From: Paenibacillus macquariensis
GTDB taxonomy: Bacteria; Bacillota; Bacilli; Paenibacillales; Paenibacillaceae
DNA: 64,000 nt
Reading direction: 5' to 3'
Assembly: GCF_900156375.1 (NCBI RefSeq)
Contig: NZ_FTNK01000003.1
Coordinates: 478,576-542,575 of the forward strand
Shown here: piece after piece, positions 16,686-27,346 of the stretch
Numbering within the stretch: position 1 is the stretch's first letter
Layout of the letters: each line of letters starts with the position of its first letter
Translations under genes and position numbers: made by a program
The notes under the pieces: generated by a model
Seen by the model: the letters and a program-made list of their open reading frames with translations, nothing else
Databases searched by the model: none
What the model was told of the DNA's origin: nothing

Positions 16686-16774
16686 CCTTAATTTATCCAA
16701 ATTATGGATAAAACATAAGGTAATTGGATGTGAATGCAAATACATATTTATTTAAAAAGAATTCAATATCAGAG

Positions 16775-16803
16775 TTGAAAAAATGACATCGTGCTTCTAA
16801 CAT
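16775..16803 (+). promoter_or_regulatory. Putative promoter of clpP
   Basis: TTGAAA and TAACAT are 17 bases apart, ending 58 bases before clpP. I did not find the CtsR heptad repeats that usually overlap clpP promoters in Bacilli. Confidence 0.45.
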
Positions 16804-16861
16804 GTTAAAATACTGTTGAAAGCATTGAAGTCTATCTTTGAATGGAAAAGAGGTTGGACAA

Positions 16862-17452
16862 ATGAGTCTGGTACCTATGGTTGTAGAACAAACCAATCGA
16901 GGAGAAAGATCTTCTGATATTTACTCCAGATTGCTTAAGGATCGCATTATTTTTCTAAGTAATGCAATTGATGATGATGTTGCCAATCTCGTTATAGCAC
17001 AGCTATTATTCCTGGCTGCTGAAGACCCTGAGAAAGACATAAGTCTATATATCAACTCACCGGGTGGTTCTGTTACAGCAGGAATGGGTATATACGATAC
17101 GATGCAATTTATTAAGCCAGATGTTTCCACGATATGTATGGGAATGGCGGCAAGTATGGGATCTTTGCTTCTAACTGCAGGAGCAAAAGGAAAGAGATTT
17201 GCTTTAACCAATAGTGAAGTGATGATTCATCAGCCATTGGGTGGGGTTCAAGGTCAAGCCTCAGATATTTTGATTCATACTGATTGGATCATTAAAACAA
17301 GAGAAAAGCTCAATCAAATATATGTTGAACGTACGGGTCAACCCCTCGAAAAAATCGAACGGGACACAGATCGTGATTTCTTCATGAGCGCCGAAGAAGC
17401 GGTGTCTTATGGACTTATTGACCAAGTTCTCTCTTCACCGATCAAATCTTAA
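16862..17452 (+). CDS. clpP: ATP-dependent Clp protease proteolytic subunit
   Basis: ATG 16862 has AAGAGG 9 bases upstream; the upstream in-frame TTG at 16838 does not. The 196-aa product has catalytic Ser98 in GMAASMGS, His123 in MIHQPLGG and the Asp near residue 172 in [10 protein letters not shown]. It forms the double heptameric barrel fed by ClpX, ClpC or ClpE. It lies 11 bases before clpX, forming a clpPX operon, unlike Bacillus subtilis where clpP is elsewhere. Confidence 0.97.
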   Translation: MSLVPMVVEQTNRGERSSDIYSRLLKDRIIFLSNAIDDDVANLVIAQLLFLAAEDPEKDISLYINSPGGSVTAGMGIYDTMQFIKPDVSTICMGMAASMGSLLLTAGAKGKRFALTNSEVMIHQPLGGVQGQASDILIHTDWIIKTREKLNQIYVERTGQPLEKIERDTDRDFFMSAEEAVSYGLIDQVLSSPIKS

Positions 17453-17463
17453 GGGGTGGTAAT

Positions 17464-18738
17464 ATGTTTAAATTTAATGATGAGAAAGGACAGCTTAAAT
17501 GTTCTTTCTGTGGTAAAACTCAGGAGCAGGTGCGTAAATTAGTTGCTGGTCCTGGCGTTTATATATGTGACGAGTGTATAGAGTTATGTACTGAGATTGT
17601 AGAAGAGGAACTAGGCCACGAGGAAGAAGTGGACTTGAAGGATATCCCGAAACCTAAGGATATTTGCAATATTCTCGATCAATATGTTATTGGACAGGAT
17701 CAAGCTAAGAAATCACTATCCGTTGCTGTGTATAACCATTACAAACGGATTAACACACAAAGCAAGATTGATGATGTAGAGCTTACGAAGAGTAATATTC
17801 TTTTACTAGGTCCTACGGGTTCTGGTAAAACGTTGCTTGCACAGACGATGGCTAAGATTCTGAATGTTCCCTTTGCTATTGCAGATGCGACTTCATTAAC
17901 GGAAGCTGGATATGTGGGTGAGGACGTTGAGAATATTCTATTGAAGCTTATACAGGCTGCTGATTATGATGTGGAGAAGGCTGAACGTGGCATTATCTAT
18001 ATCGATGAAATTGATAAAGTAGCACGTAAATCGGAGAATCCATCGATTACTCGTGATGTATCTGGTGAGGGAGTACAGCAAGCGCTTCTGAAAATTCTAG
18101 AGGGTACGGTTGCTTCTGTACCTCCACAAGGTGGACGTAAACATCCACATCAAGAATTTATCCAAATCGATACGACGAATGTATTGTTCATTTGTGGCGG
18201 TGCATTTGACGGCTTAGAACAATTAATCAAACGCCGTATTGGTAAGAAAGTTATCGGATTTAATTCAGGTGTAGAAACTCAGAAGGAGCTACAACCAGGA
18301 GAGTATTTGTCGATGGTTCTTCCAGAGGATCTATTGAAATTTGGTCTAATTCCTGAATTTGTAGGTCGTTTGCCTGTTATTTCAAGTTTGGAGCCGTTGG
18401 ATGAGAATACGCTTGTTCGGATTCTATCTGAACCGAAGAATGCATTGACTAGACAATATGAAAAGCTACTTGAAATGGACAACGTCGACTTGACGTTTGA
18501 ACCTCAGGCATTGGTCGCTATCGCTAAAGAAGCTATTAAGCGTAAAACAGGTGCTCGTGGTTTGAGAGCTATTATTGAGGGCATTATGTTGGACTTAATG
18601 TTCGAGGTTCCTTCTCGTGATGATATTAAAGAATGTGTCATAACTGAGAAAGTAGTGAACGATAAGATCGTCCCTGAATTACATGCAAACAATAAAGAGA
18701 ACGATAATGATAGCAAGAAGCAGGAAGAAAGCGCCTAA
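17464..18738 (+). CDS. clpX: ATP-dependent Clp protease ATPase subunit ClpX
   Basis: The 424-aa unfoldase has the N-terminal zinc-binding domain (CSFCGKTQ, then CDECIELC, residues 13-42), Walker A GPTGSGKT, Walker [10 protein letters not shown], the pore-loop GYVGEDV, and the ClpP-docking IGF loop (KKVIGFNSG). A GGGGTGG ribosome site precedes the ATG. It unfolds tagged substrates and passes them to ClpP from the adjacent gene. A hairpin follows before ispG. Confidence 0.97.
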   Translation: MFKFNDEKGQLKCSFCGKTQEQVRKLVAGPGVYICDECIELCTEIVEEELGHEEEVDLKDIPKPKDICNILDQYVIGQDQAKKSLSVAVYNHYKRINTQSKIDDVELTKSNILLLGPTGSGKTLLAQTMAKILNVPFAIADATSLTEAGYVGEDVENILLKLIQAADYDVEKAERGIIYIDEIDKVARKSENPSITRDVSGEGVQQALLKILEGTVASVPPQGGRKHPHQEFIQIDTTNVLFICGGAFDGLEQLIKRRIGKKVIGFNSGVETQKELQPGEYLSMVLPEDLLKFGLIPEFVGRLPVISSLEPLDENTLVRILSEPKNALTRQYEKLLEMDNVDLTFEPQALVAIAKEAIKRKTGARGLRAIIEGIMLDLMFEVPSRDDIKECVITEKVVNDKIVPELHANNKENDNDSKKQEESA

Positions 18739-18780
18739 AGGAACACATACCTTAGGGCCTTTGTAAACTGATGCTGAAAG

Positions 18781-18837
18781 TTCCACTTCTACCCTGTGCC
18801 GTGCAAATCTTGACGTCAGGGTTAGGAGTGGAGTTTT
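18781..18837 (+). terminator. Hairpin between clpX and ispG
   Basis: TTCCACTTCTACCCTG (18781-18796) pairs with CAGGGTTAGGAGTGGA (18817-18832) with a few wobbles, 20-base loop, followed by GTTTTA. It probably ends or attenuates clpPX transcription. Confidence 0.6.
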
Positions 18838-18859
18838 AGCGTTATAAGGGAGGGTAACC

Positions 18860-19969
18860 ATGTTTTCGAGAATAGACACACGTCCTGTCAAAGTTGGAGA
18901 TCTAACTATAGGTGGAAGTAACGATGTTATCATTCAAAGCATGTGTACGACGAAGACTGCTGATGTGGAAGCGACAGTAGCTGAGATATTACGTTTAGAA
19001 GAAGCGGGTTGCCAAATGGTACGTGTTACCGTTAACAATGAGGAAGCTGCTGCTGCAATTAAGGAAATTAAGAAACGGATTCATATTCCGCTAGTTGCGG
19101 ATATTCATTTTGATTATAGATTAGCATTGCTGGCTATTGAGAACGGGATTGATAAGGTTCGAATTAATCCAGGTAATATTGGACGACGTTCGAAAGTAGA
19201 AGAGGTTGTTAAAGCTTGTAAAGCGCGTGGTATTCCGATTCGTATCGGCGTTAATGCGGGTTCTTTAGAGAATCATTTACTTGAAAAATATGGTTATCCA
19301 ACACCGGATGCTATGGTTGAGAGTGCGCTCTTTCATATCGGGATATTGGAAGAGTTAGACTTCCATGATATTATCGTATCTCTGAAGGCCTCAGACGTGC
19401 CTATGGCGATTGAAGCTTATCGTAAGGCAGCAGAGGTTATCCCATATCCGCTACATTTGGGTATCACCGAAGCAGGAACGTTGTTCTCTGGTACAATTAA
19501 GAGTTCTGCGGGGATTGGTGCTTTACTTTCTCTGGGTATTGGGAACACGCTACGGATCTCCCTTAGTGCGGATCCGGTAGAGGAAGTTAAGGTGGCTCGA
19601 GAGATCTTGAAGTGCTTCGGTCTAATCTCTAATGCACCTACACTGATTTCATGCCCTACCTGTGGAAGACTGGACATTGATTTATTCTCTATAGCTAATG
19701 AAGTAGAAGAGTATATCTCAAAGTTGAAGGTGCCTATTAAAGTATCTGTACTTGGTTGTGCTGTAAATGGTCCAGGGGAAGCGCGTGAGGCCGATATCGG
19801 TATCGCTGGTGCGCGTGGGGAAGGGATGCTCTTCCGTTATGGAGAGATGATCCGTAAGGTTCCTGAGGCTGACCTAGTTAGTGAATTGAAGAAAGAAATT
19901 GATCATATTGTTGAAGTGTTTGAAGCAACGGGAGAAATTCCAGGTCGCAATCATCAACATCAATCATAA
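18860..19969 (+). CDS. ispG: 4-hydroxy-3-methylbut-2-enyl diphosphate synthase (flavodoxin)
   Basis: The 369-aa enzyme of the methylerythritol phosphate isoprenoid pathway converts MEcPP to HMBPP. The TIM-barrel part has [11 protein letters not shown] and [14 protein letters not shown]. The C-terminal part holds the three cysteine ligands of the 4Fe-4S cluster in SCPTCGR and [11 protein letters not shown], and a following conserved glutamate. A GGGAGGG ribosome site precedes the ATG. It is placed between clpX and lonB, a position with no obvious metabolic logic; in Bacillus subtilis these protease genes are not separated by it. Confidence 0.95.
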   Translation: MFSRIDTRPVKVGDLTIGGSNDVIIQSMCTTKTADVEATVAEILRLEEAGCQMVRVTVNNEEAAAAIKEIKKRIHIPLVADIHFDYRLALLAIENGIDKVRINPGNIGRRSKVEEVVKACKARGIPIRIGVNAGSLENHLLEKYGYPTPDAMVESALFHIGILEELDFHDIIVSLKASDVPMAIEAYRKAAEVIPYPLHLGITEAGTLFSGTIKSSAGIGALLSLGIGNTLRISLSADPVEEVKVAREILKCFGLISNAPTLISCPTCGRLDIDLFSIANEVEEYISKLKVPIKVSVLGCAVNGPGEAREADIGIAGARGEGMLFRYGEMIRKVPEADLVSELKKEIDHIVEVFEATGEIPGRNHQHQS

Positions 19970-19985
19970 TTTTGTTTTTCTGAAG

Positions 19986-20022
19986 AACTGCAAGCCATAA
20001 GTCATTGGCTTGCAGTTTTTTT
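19986..20022 (+). terminator. Terminator of ispG
   Basis: CTGCAAGCCA pairs with TGGCTTGCAG around a short loop and is followed by TTTTTTTG. Confidence 0.88.
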
Positions 20023-20182
20023 GATGTGTCAATAGAACGATAGCCAAAGCTACTATGAACGTATGCTACCCATTTTCGATGTTTCCTTTTGAAATTCATA
20101 ATATTTTGCGTTTATTGGATGAGGAAAAGGCAATACTATCAAGTATTAACCTAACGATATTTAAAGAAATGGGAGGATGGCC

Positions 20183-21919
20183 ATGAGTTTTACTATGATA
20201 TTTATGATAGTTCAATTGTTCTTTGGTGTTGTAATCGGAATTTACTTCTGGAATCTATTGCGTGGTCAGAAGACCAATCGTACTGCGGTCGACAGAGAGT
20301 CGAGGAAAGAGTTGGAGAAATTACGGAAACTACGGTCTATTTCACTCACCAAACCCCTAGCAGAGAAGACTCGGCCGCAATCGATAGAGGATATCGTAGG
20401 GCAAAAGGACGGACTACGTGCCTTGAAAGCTGCGTTATGTAGTGCTAACCCGCAGCATGTCATTATATATGGACCACCGGGGGTAGGGAAGACGGCTGCC
20501 GCACGCGTAGTGATGCAGGAGGCTAAGAAGAATCCAACGTCTCCTTTTAAGAGTGAAGCTAAATTTACGGAAATAGATGCAACTACGGCTCGTTTTGACG
20601 AACGTGGCATTGCAGATCCCCTCATTGGGTCTGTTCATGATCCAATATATCAAGGTGCAGGGTCTATGGGCGTTGCAGGTATTCCTCAACCTAAACCAGG
20701 AGCAGTGACTAAGGCACATGGGGGTATTCTTTTTATTGATGAAATTGGGGAATTGCATTCAATTCAATTAAATAAATTGTTAAAGGTACTAGAAGACCGC
20801 AAGGTTCTCTTAGAGAGTGCATACTATAACTCTGAGGACAATAATACGCCAGCATATATTCATGATATTTTCCAAAATGGGTTGCCTGCGGATTTCCGGC
20901 TTGTCGGTGCAACGACTCGTTCCCCACATGAAATCCCTCCGGCGCTTCGGTCTCGTTGTATGGAAATTTATTTCCGACCTTTGTTAGCTGAAGAGATTGG
21001 AAGGATTGCAGAAGATGCTATCCAGAAGATTGGGCTTACACCGTGTCCAGCGGCTGTAGAAGTAGTGAAACAATATGCTACGAACGGAAGAGAAGCTGTT
21101 AATATTATTCAACTTGCTGCCGGATTAGCCCTGACGGAGAAGCGAGATTCGTTGGACGCCTCAGATGTAGAGTGGGTAGCCAACAGTAGCCAACTTCAAC
21201 CTCGTCCGGAACAAAAAATTGCCATGTATCCTCAAATAGGCGTAGTTAATGGGCTTGCCGTCTATGGGCCGAATATGGGAACTTTATTGGAAATTGAAGT
21301 GTCCGCAACACAAGTTCCTAAAGGACAAGGGACATTTAATGTAACGGGTGTAGTGGAAGAGGAAGAAATCGGAGGGGGTTCACGGACGATCCGGCGTAAA
21401 AGCATGGCTAAAGGATCTGTTGAGAATGTCCTTACCGTTCTTCGTTTGATGGGGCTTGATTCAAGTGATTATCAACTGCACATTAATTTTCCAGGGGGCA
21501 CGCCAATAGATGGACCTTCTGCTGGTATAGCAATGGCTACTGCTATCGTGTCAGCGGTGAAACGGATTCCTATTGATCATCGAATCGCTATGACTGGTGA
21601 GATTAGTATTCATGGCAAGGTAAAGCCGATTGGAGGCGTTATTGCCAAAGTTGAAGCTGCGTTTCAAGCGGGTGCAACAACCGTCATAATCCCTAAGGAA
21701 AATTGGCAATCTCTGTTTGCTGATCTTAATGGATTACAAGTAATCCCGGTAGAATCGATTCAGGAAGTATTTCAGCATGTATTCGGTAAAGAGTTGGTGA
21801 ACAATTTGCAAGAAACATTACTGCCTGAGATTGCTGATGGATTTGCAGAAGTCCCTTCATCGTATCTCCATGCTAAATTAGTTCGACCTGGTCAAGTAAC
21901 CGATTCGGGAAGCTTTTAA
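20183..21919 (+). CDS. lonB: ATP-dependent protease LonB (membrane-anchored, sporulation-type)
   Basis: ATG 20183 has GGGAGG 6 bases upstream; ATG 20177 abuts it. The 578-aa product starts with one transmembrane helix (about 3-25), as in Bacillus LonB, which is forespore-expressed. The AAA+ domain has Walker [11 protein letters not shown] and Walker [11 protein letters not shown]. The C-terminal Lon protease domain has the catalytic serine in DGPSAG and the lysine about 43 residues later ([10 protein letters not shown] region). It lies 88 bases before lonA. Confidence 0.94.
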   Translation: MSFTMIFMIVQLFFGVVIGIYFWNLLRGQKTNRTAVDRESRKELEKLRKLRSISLTKPLAEKTRPQSIEDIVGQKDGLRALKAALCSANPQHVIIYGPPGVGKTAAARVVMQEAKKNPTSPFKSEAKFTEIDATTARFDERGIADPLIGSVHDPIYQGAGSMGVAGIPQPKPGAVTKAHGGILFIDEIGELHSIQLNKLLKVLEDRKVLLESAYYNSEDNNTPAYIHDIFQNGLPADFRLVGATTRSPHEIPPALRSRCMEIYFRPLLAEEIGRIAEDAIQKIGLTPCPAAVEVVKQYATNGREAVNIIQLAAGLALTEKRDSLDASDVEWVANSSQLQPRPEQKIAMYPQIGVVNGLAVYGPNMGTLLEIEVSATQVPKGQGTFNVTGVVEEEEIGGGSRTIRRKSMAKGSVENVLTVLRLMGLDSSDYQLHINFPGGTPIDGPSAGIAMATAIVSAVKRIPIDHRIAMTGEISIHGKVKPIGGVIAKVEAAFQAGATTVIIPKENWQSLFADLNGLQVIPVESIQEVFQHVFGKELVNNLQETLLPEIADGFAEVPSSYLHAKLVRPGQVTDSGSF

Positions 21920-22007
21920 TACAGCGTTTTATTGGTGTTTCAAGTTGTTTTTTGCTAAAATATATAAGATGCATAACCTAAAGAGAGCAACTGGAGGTGC
22001 GAAAGCG

Positions 22008-24344
22008 ATGGGTACTAGTAAACCCAAAGGTCGTCGTTTTCCGTTATTGCCTTTGAGAGGACTTCTTGTATACCCAAGCATGGTGCTTCATCTCGATGTG
22101 GGTCGCGAGAAATCGGTCAAGGCTTTGGAGAAAGCTATGATAGAAGATAACTTGATTCTCCTTTGTTCTCAGTCTGAAGTGAACATTGAAGAACCAACAC
22201 AAGACGATATATTTCGAATCGGCACAGTGGCAAAAGTGAGACAGATGTTGAAACTTCCGAATGGAACCATTCGTGTGTTAATAGAAGGAATGGAGCGAGC
22301 GGAAGTTCTTCAGTATACAGATAACGAAGAGTATTACGAGGTTATTGCTCGTGAGCTTCCGGAACAGCAGAGTGATGATCCTGAGATAAATGCTTTGATG
22401 CGTACCGTGCTCAGTCAATTCGAGCATTATATTAATTTATCAAAGAAAGTTACGCCAGAGACGTTAGATGCGGTCTCAGATATTGAAGAACCCGGTCGTC
22501 TATCAGACGTTATTACGAGTCATTTGACACTGAAGATTAAAGATAAACAAGAAATATTAGAGACGATTGATGTTCGGCAGCGGCTCGAGAAATTACTTGA
22601 TATTCTAAATAATGAACGTGAAGTGCTTGAATTGGAGCGTAAAATAAGCCAAAGGGTTAAGAAACAGATGGAAAAGACCCAAAAGGAATATTACCTACGT
22701 GAACAAATGAAGGCGATACAAAAAGAATTAGGCGAGAAGGAAGGTCGGGCTGGCGAAGTGGATGACCTTCGTGGGCAGTTAGAGGAAAAGGACCTTCCGG
22801 AAAAGGTACAGGAGAAAGTTGAGAAAGAAATTGACCGACTCGAGAAGATGCCAACAAGTTCAGCAGAAGGCGGAGTGATCCGTAACTATGTGGATTGGTT
22901 ATTAAGTCTACCGTGGTCGAATCAGACGGAGGATGATCTTGATATTCAGAAGGCGGAAGATGTTCTGAATGAGGATCATTACGGTCTTGATAAACCGAAG
23001 GAACGTGTATTAGAGTATCTAGCTGTTCAGAAGTTGGTTAAAAAAATGAAGGGTCCTATTCTATGTCTGGTTGGTCCTCCTGGTGTCGGGAAAACATCAC
23101 TAGCACGTTCAATTGCCCGATCCTTAGATCGTCAGTTCGTGCGTATGTCACTGGGTGGTGTAAGGGATGAAGCAGAGATTAGAGGGCATCGTCGTACGTA
23201 TGTAGGTGCTATGCCTGGTCGTATCGTTCAGGGAATGAAAACGGCTGGTTCATTAAATCCGGTATTCCTTCTAGATGAAATTGATAAAATGGCGGCTGAT
23301 TTTAGAGGCGATCCGTCTTCAGCTCTGCTTGAAGTCCTTGATCCAGAGCAGAATAATACATTTAGTGATCATTTTATTGAAGTGCCTTTTGACTTATCTC
23401 AAGTCATGTTTATTACGACAGCGAATGCCATACACAATATCCCGAGACCTCTTTTAGATCGTATGGAGGTACTTCATATTCCGGGATACACGGAACTTGA
23501 GAAGTTGCAGATTGCTAAACGTTACTTGCTACCGAAGCAAAAGCGCGACCACGGATTAGATCCAGACCAATTATTGGTCGAAGAAGATGCATTACTTAAA
23601 GTGATTCGTGAATATACACGAGAATCTGGGGTTCGGAATCTAGAACAGCAAATTGCTGCTTTGTGTCGCAAAGCTGCCAAAATTATCGTGTCACAACAGC
23701 AATCTAAGATTTCAATAACATCAGATGATGTTAAAAACCATCTTGGAATTGCTAAATTTCGTCATGGTGTAGCTGATCTTGAGGATCAGATTGGAACCGT
23801 AACTGGGCTTGCTTGGACGGAAGTGGGCGGTGAAACTCTTATGATTGAGGTGACAGTTGTCCCAGGTTCGGGTAAACTGACCTTAACAGGCCAATTGGGT
23901 GATGTGATGAAAGAATCAGCACAAGCGGCTTTTAGCTATACTCGTTCAAAATCAGAAGAGTTAGGTATTCAAGCTGATTTTCATGAGAAAAATGATATTC
24001 ACATTCATATTCCTGAAGGAGCGATCCCAAAGGATGGACCTTCAGCAGGGATTACCATTGCGACTGCTTTAATATCTGCTCTGACAAAGAGGCACGTTTC
24101 CAAGGATGTGGCTATGACTGGTGAAATCACCTTGCGTGGACGTGTATTACCTATCGGTGGACTGAAAGAGAAATCACTTGCTGCCCATCGTGCAGGCTAC
24201 AAAAAAATTCTACTCCCTAAAGATAATGAACGGGATTTAAGTGAAATTCCAGACAGCATAAAGAATGAAGTGGAATTTATACCTGTATCGCATATGGATC
24301 AGGTTCTGCAACATGCGCTTGTGGACCATACGGGAGTGAACTAG
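22008..24344 (+). CDS. lonA: ATP-dependent protease La (Lon)
   Basis: ATG 22008 follows TGGAGGT by 9 bases. The 778-aa protein has the N-terminal substrate-binding LAN domain ([16 protein letters not shown]), a coiled coil, Walker A GPPGVGKT, Walker [11 protein letters not shown] and the protease domain with catalytic Ser in KDGPSAG and Lys in [10 protein letters not shown]. It degrades misfolded and regulatory proteins in the cytoplasm. engB follows after 17 bases, so the two are probably co-transcribed, as in Bacillus. Confidence 0.97.
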   Translation: MGTSKPKGRRFPLLPLRGLLVYPSMVLHLDVGREKSVKALEKAMIEDNLILLCSQSEVNIEEPTQDDIFRIGTVAKVRQMLKLPNGTIRVLIEGMERAEVLQYTDNEEYYEVIARELPEQQSDDPEINALMRTVLSQFEHYINLSKKVTPETLDAVSDIEEPGRLSDVITSHLTLKIKDKQEILETIDVRQRLEKLLDILNNEREVLELERKISQRVKKQMEKTQKEYYLREQMKAIQKELGEKEGRAGEVDDLRGQLEEKDLPEKVQEKVEKEIDRLEKMPTSSAEGGVIRNYVDWLLSLPWSNQTEDDLDIQKAEDVLNEDHYGLDKPKERVLEYLAVQKLVKKMKGPILCLVGPPGVGKTSLARSIARSLDRQFVRMSLGGVRDEAEIRGHRRTYVGAMPGRIVQGMKTAGSLNPVFLLDEIDKMAADFRGDPSSALLEVLDPEQNNTFSDHFIEVPFDLSQVMFITTANAIHNIPRPLLDRMEVLHIPGYTELEKLQIAKRYLLPKQKRDHGLDPDQLLVEEDALLKVIREYTRESGVRNLEQQIAALCRKAAKIIVSQQQSKISITSDDVKNHLGIAKFRHGVADLEDQIGTVTGLAWTEVGGETLMIEVTVVPGSGKLTLTGQLGDVMKESAQAAFSYTRSKSEELGIQADFHEKNDIHIHIPEGAIPKDGPSAGITIATALISALTKRHVSKDVAMTGEITLRGRVLPIGGLKEKSLAAHRAGYKKILLPKDNERDLSEIPDSIKNEVEFIPVSHMDQVLQHALVDHTGVN

Positions 24345-24361
24345 AGAGGAATTATTAAATT

Positions 24362-25030
24362 ATGAAAGTAACTAAATCCGAGTTTGTGATTAGTGCTGTT
24401 GGCGCTAGTCAATACCCGGAGGACGCCTTGCCGGAGATTGCTCTGGCAGGGCGTTCCAATGTGGGTAAGTCGTCACTCATTAACAAAATGATCAATCGTA
24501 AGAACTTAGCACGGACAAGTTCTACACCAGGTAAAACACAGCAATTAAATTATTATCGTATTAACGATGAGTTGTATTTAGTCGATTTTCCCGGCTATGG
24601 ATTTGCCAAAGTGTCCAAAACACAACGGCAGGCATGGGGCGCGATGATCGAAGGATATCTATTGGACAGAGATCCGTTAAAGCTCTTGTTACTCATTGTG
24701 GATCTACGGCATCCACCATCCAAAGACGATATGATTATGTATGATTGGATATCGCATTATGATTTACCGGTCTGTGTTGTTGCAACGAAAGCGGATAAAA
24801 TACCACGTAGTCGCTGGGCAAAACAGATTAAGCAAATGAAAGAGTGCTTAAGTCTGAGAATTGATCATCCGATGGTCTTGTTCTCATCTGAGACAGGACT
24901 TGGTAAAGATGAGTTGTGGGGCATCATTAAAGCTCACACAAAGGCTACCATTCAAGATGATGAAAGCTCATATGAAGATTCATATGAAGACTCTGTTGAG
25001 AGCTCACCTGAAAGCGCTCCTGAACTATAA
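24362..25030 (+). CDS. ysxC: Ribosome-biogenesis GTP-binding protein YsxC/EngB
   Basis: The 222-aa GTPase has G1 [10 protein letters not shown]2 [10 protein letters not shown]3 DFPGYG, G4 ATKADK and G5 SSETGLG. It helps assemble the 50S subunit. The core ends near residue 197, the usual family length; a further 25-residue acidic, Ser/Tyr/Glu-rich tail with repeated YEDS follows, which is unusual. The start has GAGAGGAATTA upstream. Confidence 0.95.
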   Translation: MKVTKSEFVISAVGASQYPEDALPEIALAGRSNVGKSSLINKMINRKNLARTSSTPGKTQQLNYYRINDELYLVDFPGYGFAKVSKTQRQAWGAMIEGYLLDRDPLKLLLLIVDLRHPPSKDDMIMYDWISHYDLPVCVVATKADKIPRSRWAKQIKQMKECLSLRIDHPMVLFSSETGLGKDELWGIIKAHTKATIQDDESSYEDSYEDSVESSPESAPEL

Positions 25031-25239
25031 AATTAATATTTTTCATTGGATGGCATAGGGATTCAGCGTTTTTCAGCTATGAAAGTGAGCATCCTATATG
25101 AAATTCACAATATAATCGGGATTAATGCGGTTTTTCTTTGAAATATGGTGGAAAATCAATGATTTGTTAACAAGAAATTTATTATATTTGTGCTGTATAA
25201 TAATAATAAGTATTGAGACAAAGAATTGAGGAGATTTTT

Positions 25240-25827
25240 ATGGCTCAGCGGTTAGCCACAGAATATGTAAAAGCCAATTTACAATTAACAGAACTTCAAA
25301 TGAATCAGTTTCTGAATTCGATAGAACACTTGTATGTACATCCTAAAGTGAAAGTGTTAGGAAGCGGAGAACAAGAAATTGTGCTCGGGGATGTGAGTGG
25401 GGAGGAAGTTCATTTACCTATTGTATGCAAGGATGGTGTATACCTCTGTGAGTTGTCATGCCGCTTGGTGAACCCTCGATTGGTAGATGCGGTACGTAAA
25501 CTATTTGTGACTTATAAAGGTGATGGCATAGTTAATCGTATTTATCAAGGATTCACAATGATGTATTATTATGCGCATGGATCAGTTCAAAGAATTGAAG
25601 AAATCACTTCTGAAGGTAGCCGGTTAGTATTTGAGCATAAACAAACGGTGACTGATCTGGAACAATTGTTTCAGAATACAGGAGTTGAAGAAGAAATTTC
25701 TGTAACATACAAAGACATTGATTTTTGGCTTGATCAACGGAATAAAGCGGTTAGTCATAATGATATTACTTTTATTGATGAGAAGCTTCGATTGGTTACA
25801 GCCAAATGGTTTACGATGGAAGCTTGA
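25240..25827 (+). CDS. Hypothetical protein, 195 aa
   Basis: ATG 25240 has TGAGGAG upstream. The product is soluble with no signal peptide, begins MAQRLATEYVKANLQLTEL and has alternating strands and helices. I do not recognise the family. The middle contains a well-formed core (LPIVCKDGVYLCELSCRLVNP) and a Tyr-rich strand (GFTMMYYYAHG). It stands alone between engB and speD and ends in a strong terminator. Confidence 0.65.
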   Translation: MAQRLATEYVKANLQLTELQMNQFLNSIEHLYVHPKVKVLGSGEQEIVLGDVSGEEVHLPIVCKDGVYLCELSCRLVNPRLVDAVRKLFVTYKGDGIVNRIYQGFTMMYYYAHGSVQRIEEITSEGSRLVFEHKQTVTDLEQLFQNTGVEEEISVTYKDIDFWLDQRNKAVSHNDITFIDEKLRLVTAKWFTMEA

Positions 25828-25843
25828 TATAATTATTGAACAT

Positions 25844-25888
25844 AAAAGGGACTTTTTTTCGATTTACGAAAAGAGTTCCTTTTTTTTA
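25844..25888 (+). terminator. Terminator of the 195-aa hypothetical gene
   Basis: AAAAGGGACTTTTTTTCG pairs with CGAAAAGAGTTCCTTTTT around ATTTA, and a long T run follows. Confidence 0.85.
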
Positions 25889-25989
25889 TTGCCGGCATAT
25901 TATAAATTTGAAATTCTTTAAAAAGGTATTGCAATTCATACCAATAGATGTTATTTTTAATCTCGTTGAAAAGAATATTAGGAACCAGG

Positions 25990-26039
25990 ATTCACTCAGG
26001 ACATTATGTTACGAGAGATTATTCCCTCGAGAAGTGAAT
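25990..26039 (+). other. Possible structured leader of speD
   Basis: ATTCACT (25990-25996) can pair with AGTGAAT (26033-26039), and CGAG (26012-26015) with CTCG (26026-26029) inside it. The region lies 65 bases before speD. The function is unknown. Confidence 0.3.
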
Positions 26040-26103
26040 GACGTAGGTCCTAGCGGATGAAATTTTTCAAACATTTTATTCCTAGGAAGGGGGAAACCGA
26101 AGG

Positions 26104-26505
26104 ATGGAATATTCGACTTTCGGAAGACACGTTGCAGTAGATGCTTGGGGTGTCGATTTTGAAATGCTTAACAGTGCAGAATTTCTGCAGAATCAAATGG
26201 TAGAGGCTGCGGAGGCCTGTGGGGCGACGGTAATGTCCGTGCAATCTAAGCAGTTTGAGCCACAAGGTGCTACTGTACTAGTATTGTTATCAGAAAGTCA
26301 TCTCTCGATTCATACTTACCCTGAGAGAGGTTTTGCAGCTATTGACTGTTATACCTGCGGGGAGACAGTAGATCCACAGTTAGCTATTGATTACCTGGTA
26401 TCCGTATTGAAACCGGAAAAAACTTATGCTAAAAAGCTTGTGCGTGGTTTAGGAGAAATGACGGTAGAAACACCCGAAATGCAACCGCTCGAGCTCGTAA
26501 AATAA
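26104..26505 (+). CDS. speD: S-adenosylmethionine decarboxylase proenzyme
   Basis: The 133-aa product is the short bacterial SpeD type. Self-cleavage between Glu64 and Ser65 in LSESHLSIHTYPE would create the pyruvoyl cofactor; the conserved His and CYTCGE cysteine motif follow. It supplies decarboxylated SAM for spermidine synthesis. No speE or other polyamine gene is adjacent. An AGGAAGGGGG ribosome site is upstream, and a terminator follows, so it is monocistronic. Confidence 0.95.
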   Translation: MEYSTFGRHVAVDAWGVDFEMLNSAEFLQNQMVEAAEACGATVMSVQSKQFEPQGATVLVLLSESHLSIHTYPERGFAAIDCYTCGETVDPQLAIDYLVSVLKPEKTYAKKLVRGLGEMTVETPEMQPLELVK

Positions 26506-26531
26506 CGTCACTATAATTCTTATATACAATG

Positions 26532-26562
26532 ACCATGGAGATTCCATGGTTATTTGTTTTTT
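26532..26562 (+). terminator. Terminator of speD
   Basis: ACCATGGA and TCCATGGT around GAT form a hairpin followed by TATTTGTTTTTTT. Confidence 0.8.
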
Positions 26563-26615
26563 TATACCCCCATAGACTGTTACATAGGTATTGATGAGAC
26601 AAGGGGGCGTTCGGT

Positions 26616-27137
26616 TTGAAACGTAGAAAGAATAAGGATATCTTATTCCTTTGTGTGATATTGTTATTAGTTGGAAGTCTATTCTATCAAGGTTATCAAA
26701 TGTTTAAGCCAAATGAGGAAAAAATAAATGCAAGTCAAATGCTTTTTGAGGTTGCTGATTTTCAAATGGAGATCTTGAATTCATCCTTGATGGAAGCTGT
26801 TCATATGAATGATACAGAACAGTTAGCTGGGCTTAAATTAGCCGCATATGCTGCTAACTTTGGTCATGAACGTATGGTTAAAGCATTTGGAAAAAATGAA
26901 CTGAAAGCCTTGCCAGCCATAGGTGAATTGGTTAATATGATTACTAGTTGGCAGATTGGTGGAGAACGTCCGCTTACTCAGAAGGAACGCGATTATTTAG
27001 TGGAATTCAGTACTAAGTTTGCTGAGGTGCTGCCCATTTACAGCCTTCTTGTAAACAGTAGCAATCAGATTGTATCCACGAAATCTAATCAATTAAATCA
27101 GCTGGGGAAGCAATTAGACGAGCTTGTTGTGAAATAG
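26616..27137 (+). CDS. Membrane-anchored hypothetical protein, 173 aa
   Basis: The likely start is TTG 26616, with AAGGGGGCG upstream. A basic N-terminus (KRRKNKD) and one transmembrane helix (about 10-30) are followed by a largely helical outer domain with no cysteine pairs and no motif I recognise. It may be a secreted or anchored protein of sporulating cells; the location before hemA gives no functional clue. Confidence 0.6.
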   Translation: MKRRKNKDILFLCVILLLVGSLFYQGYQMFKPNEEKINASQMLFEVADFQMEILNSSLMEAVHMNDTEQLAGLKLAAYAANFGHERMVKAFGKNELKALPAIGELVNMITSWQIGGERPLTQKERDYLVEFSTKFAEVLPIYSLLVNSSNQIVSTKSNQLNQLGKQLDELVVK

Positions 27138-27249
27138 TAAAGTGGGTTAAGCATGAGAAGTATAGATACAGAAGATACTACTAACAATACGTTATAAGAA
27201 ATGGGTTCATAAACATGTCATAAAATCGACATGACGAGTTGAACAAGTG

Positions 27250-27258
27250 TGATATAAT
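27250..27258 (+). promoter_or_regulatory. Extended -10 promoter of the hem operon
   Basis: TGATATAAT is an extended -10 with no good -35, about 90 bases before hemA. Confidence 0.5.
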
Positions 27259-27346
27259 TAACATATTGATTTCAGAAAATAAATGATTGAATTTTCGATA
27301 TAATATTCCAAAAATCTCATTTTAGCTGAGGCAGGTGACAAACGTA

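Noticed and set aside
16775..16861. Possible CtsR operator at clpP
   Set aside because: No direct repeat of the GGTCAAA type was found upstream of clpP.
25836..26060. 74-codon plus-strand frame after the 195-aa hypothetical gene
   Set aside because: It covers the terminator and has a run of hydrophobic, low-quality sequence with no ribosome site.
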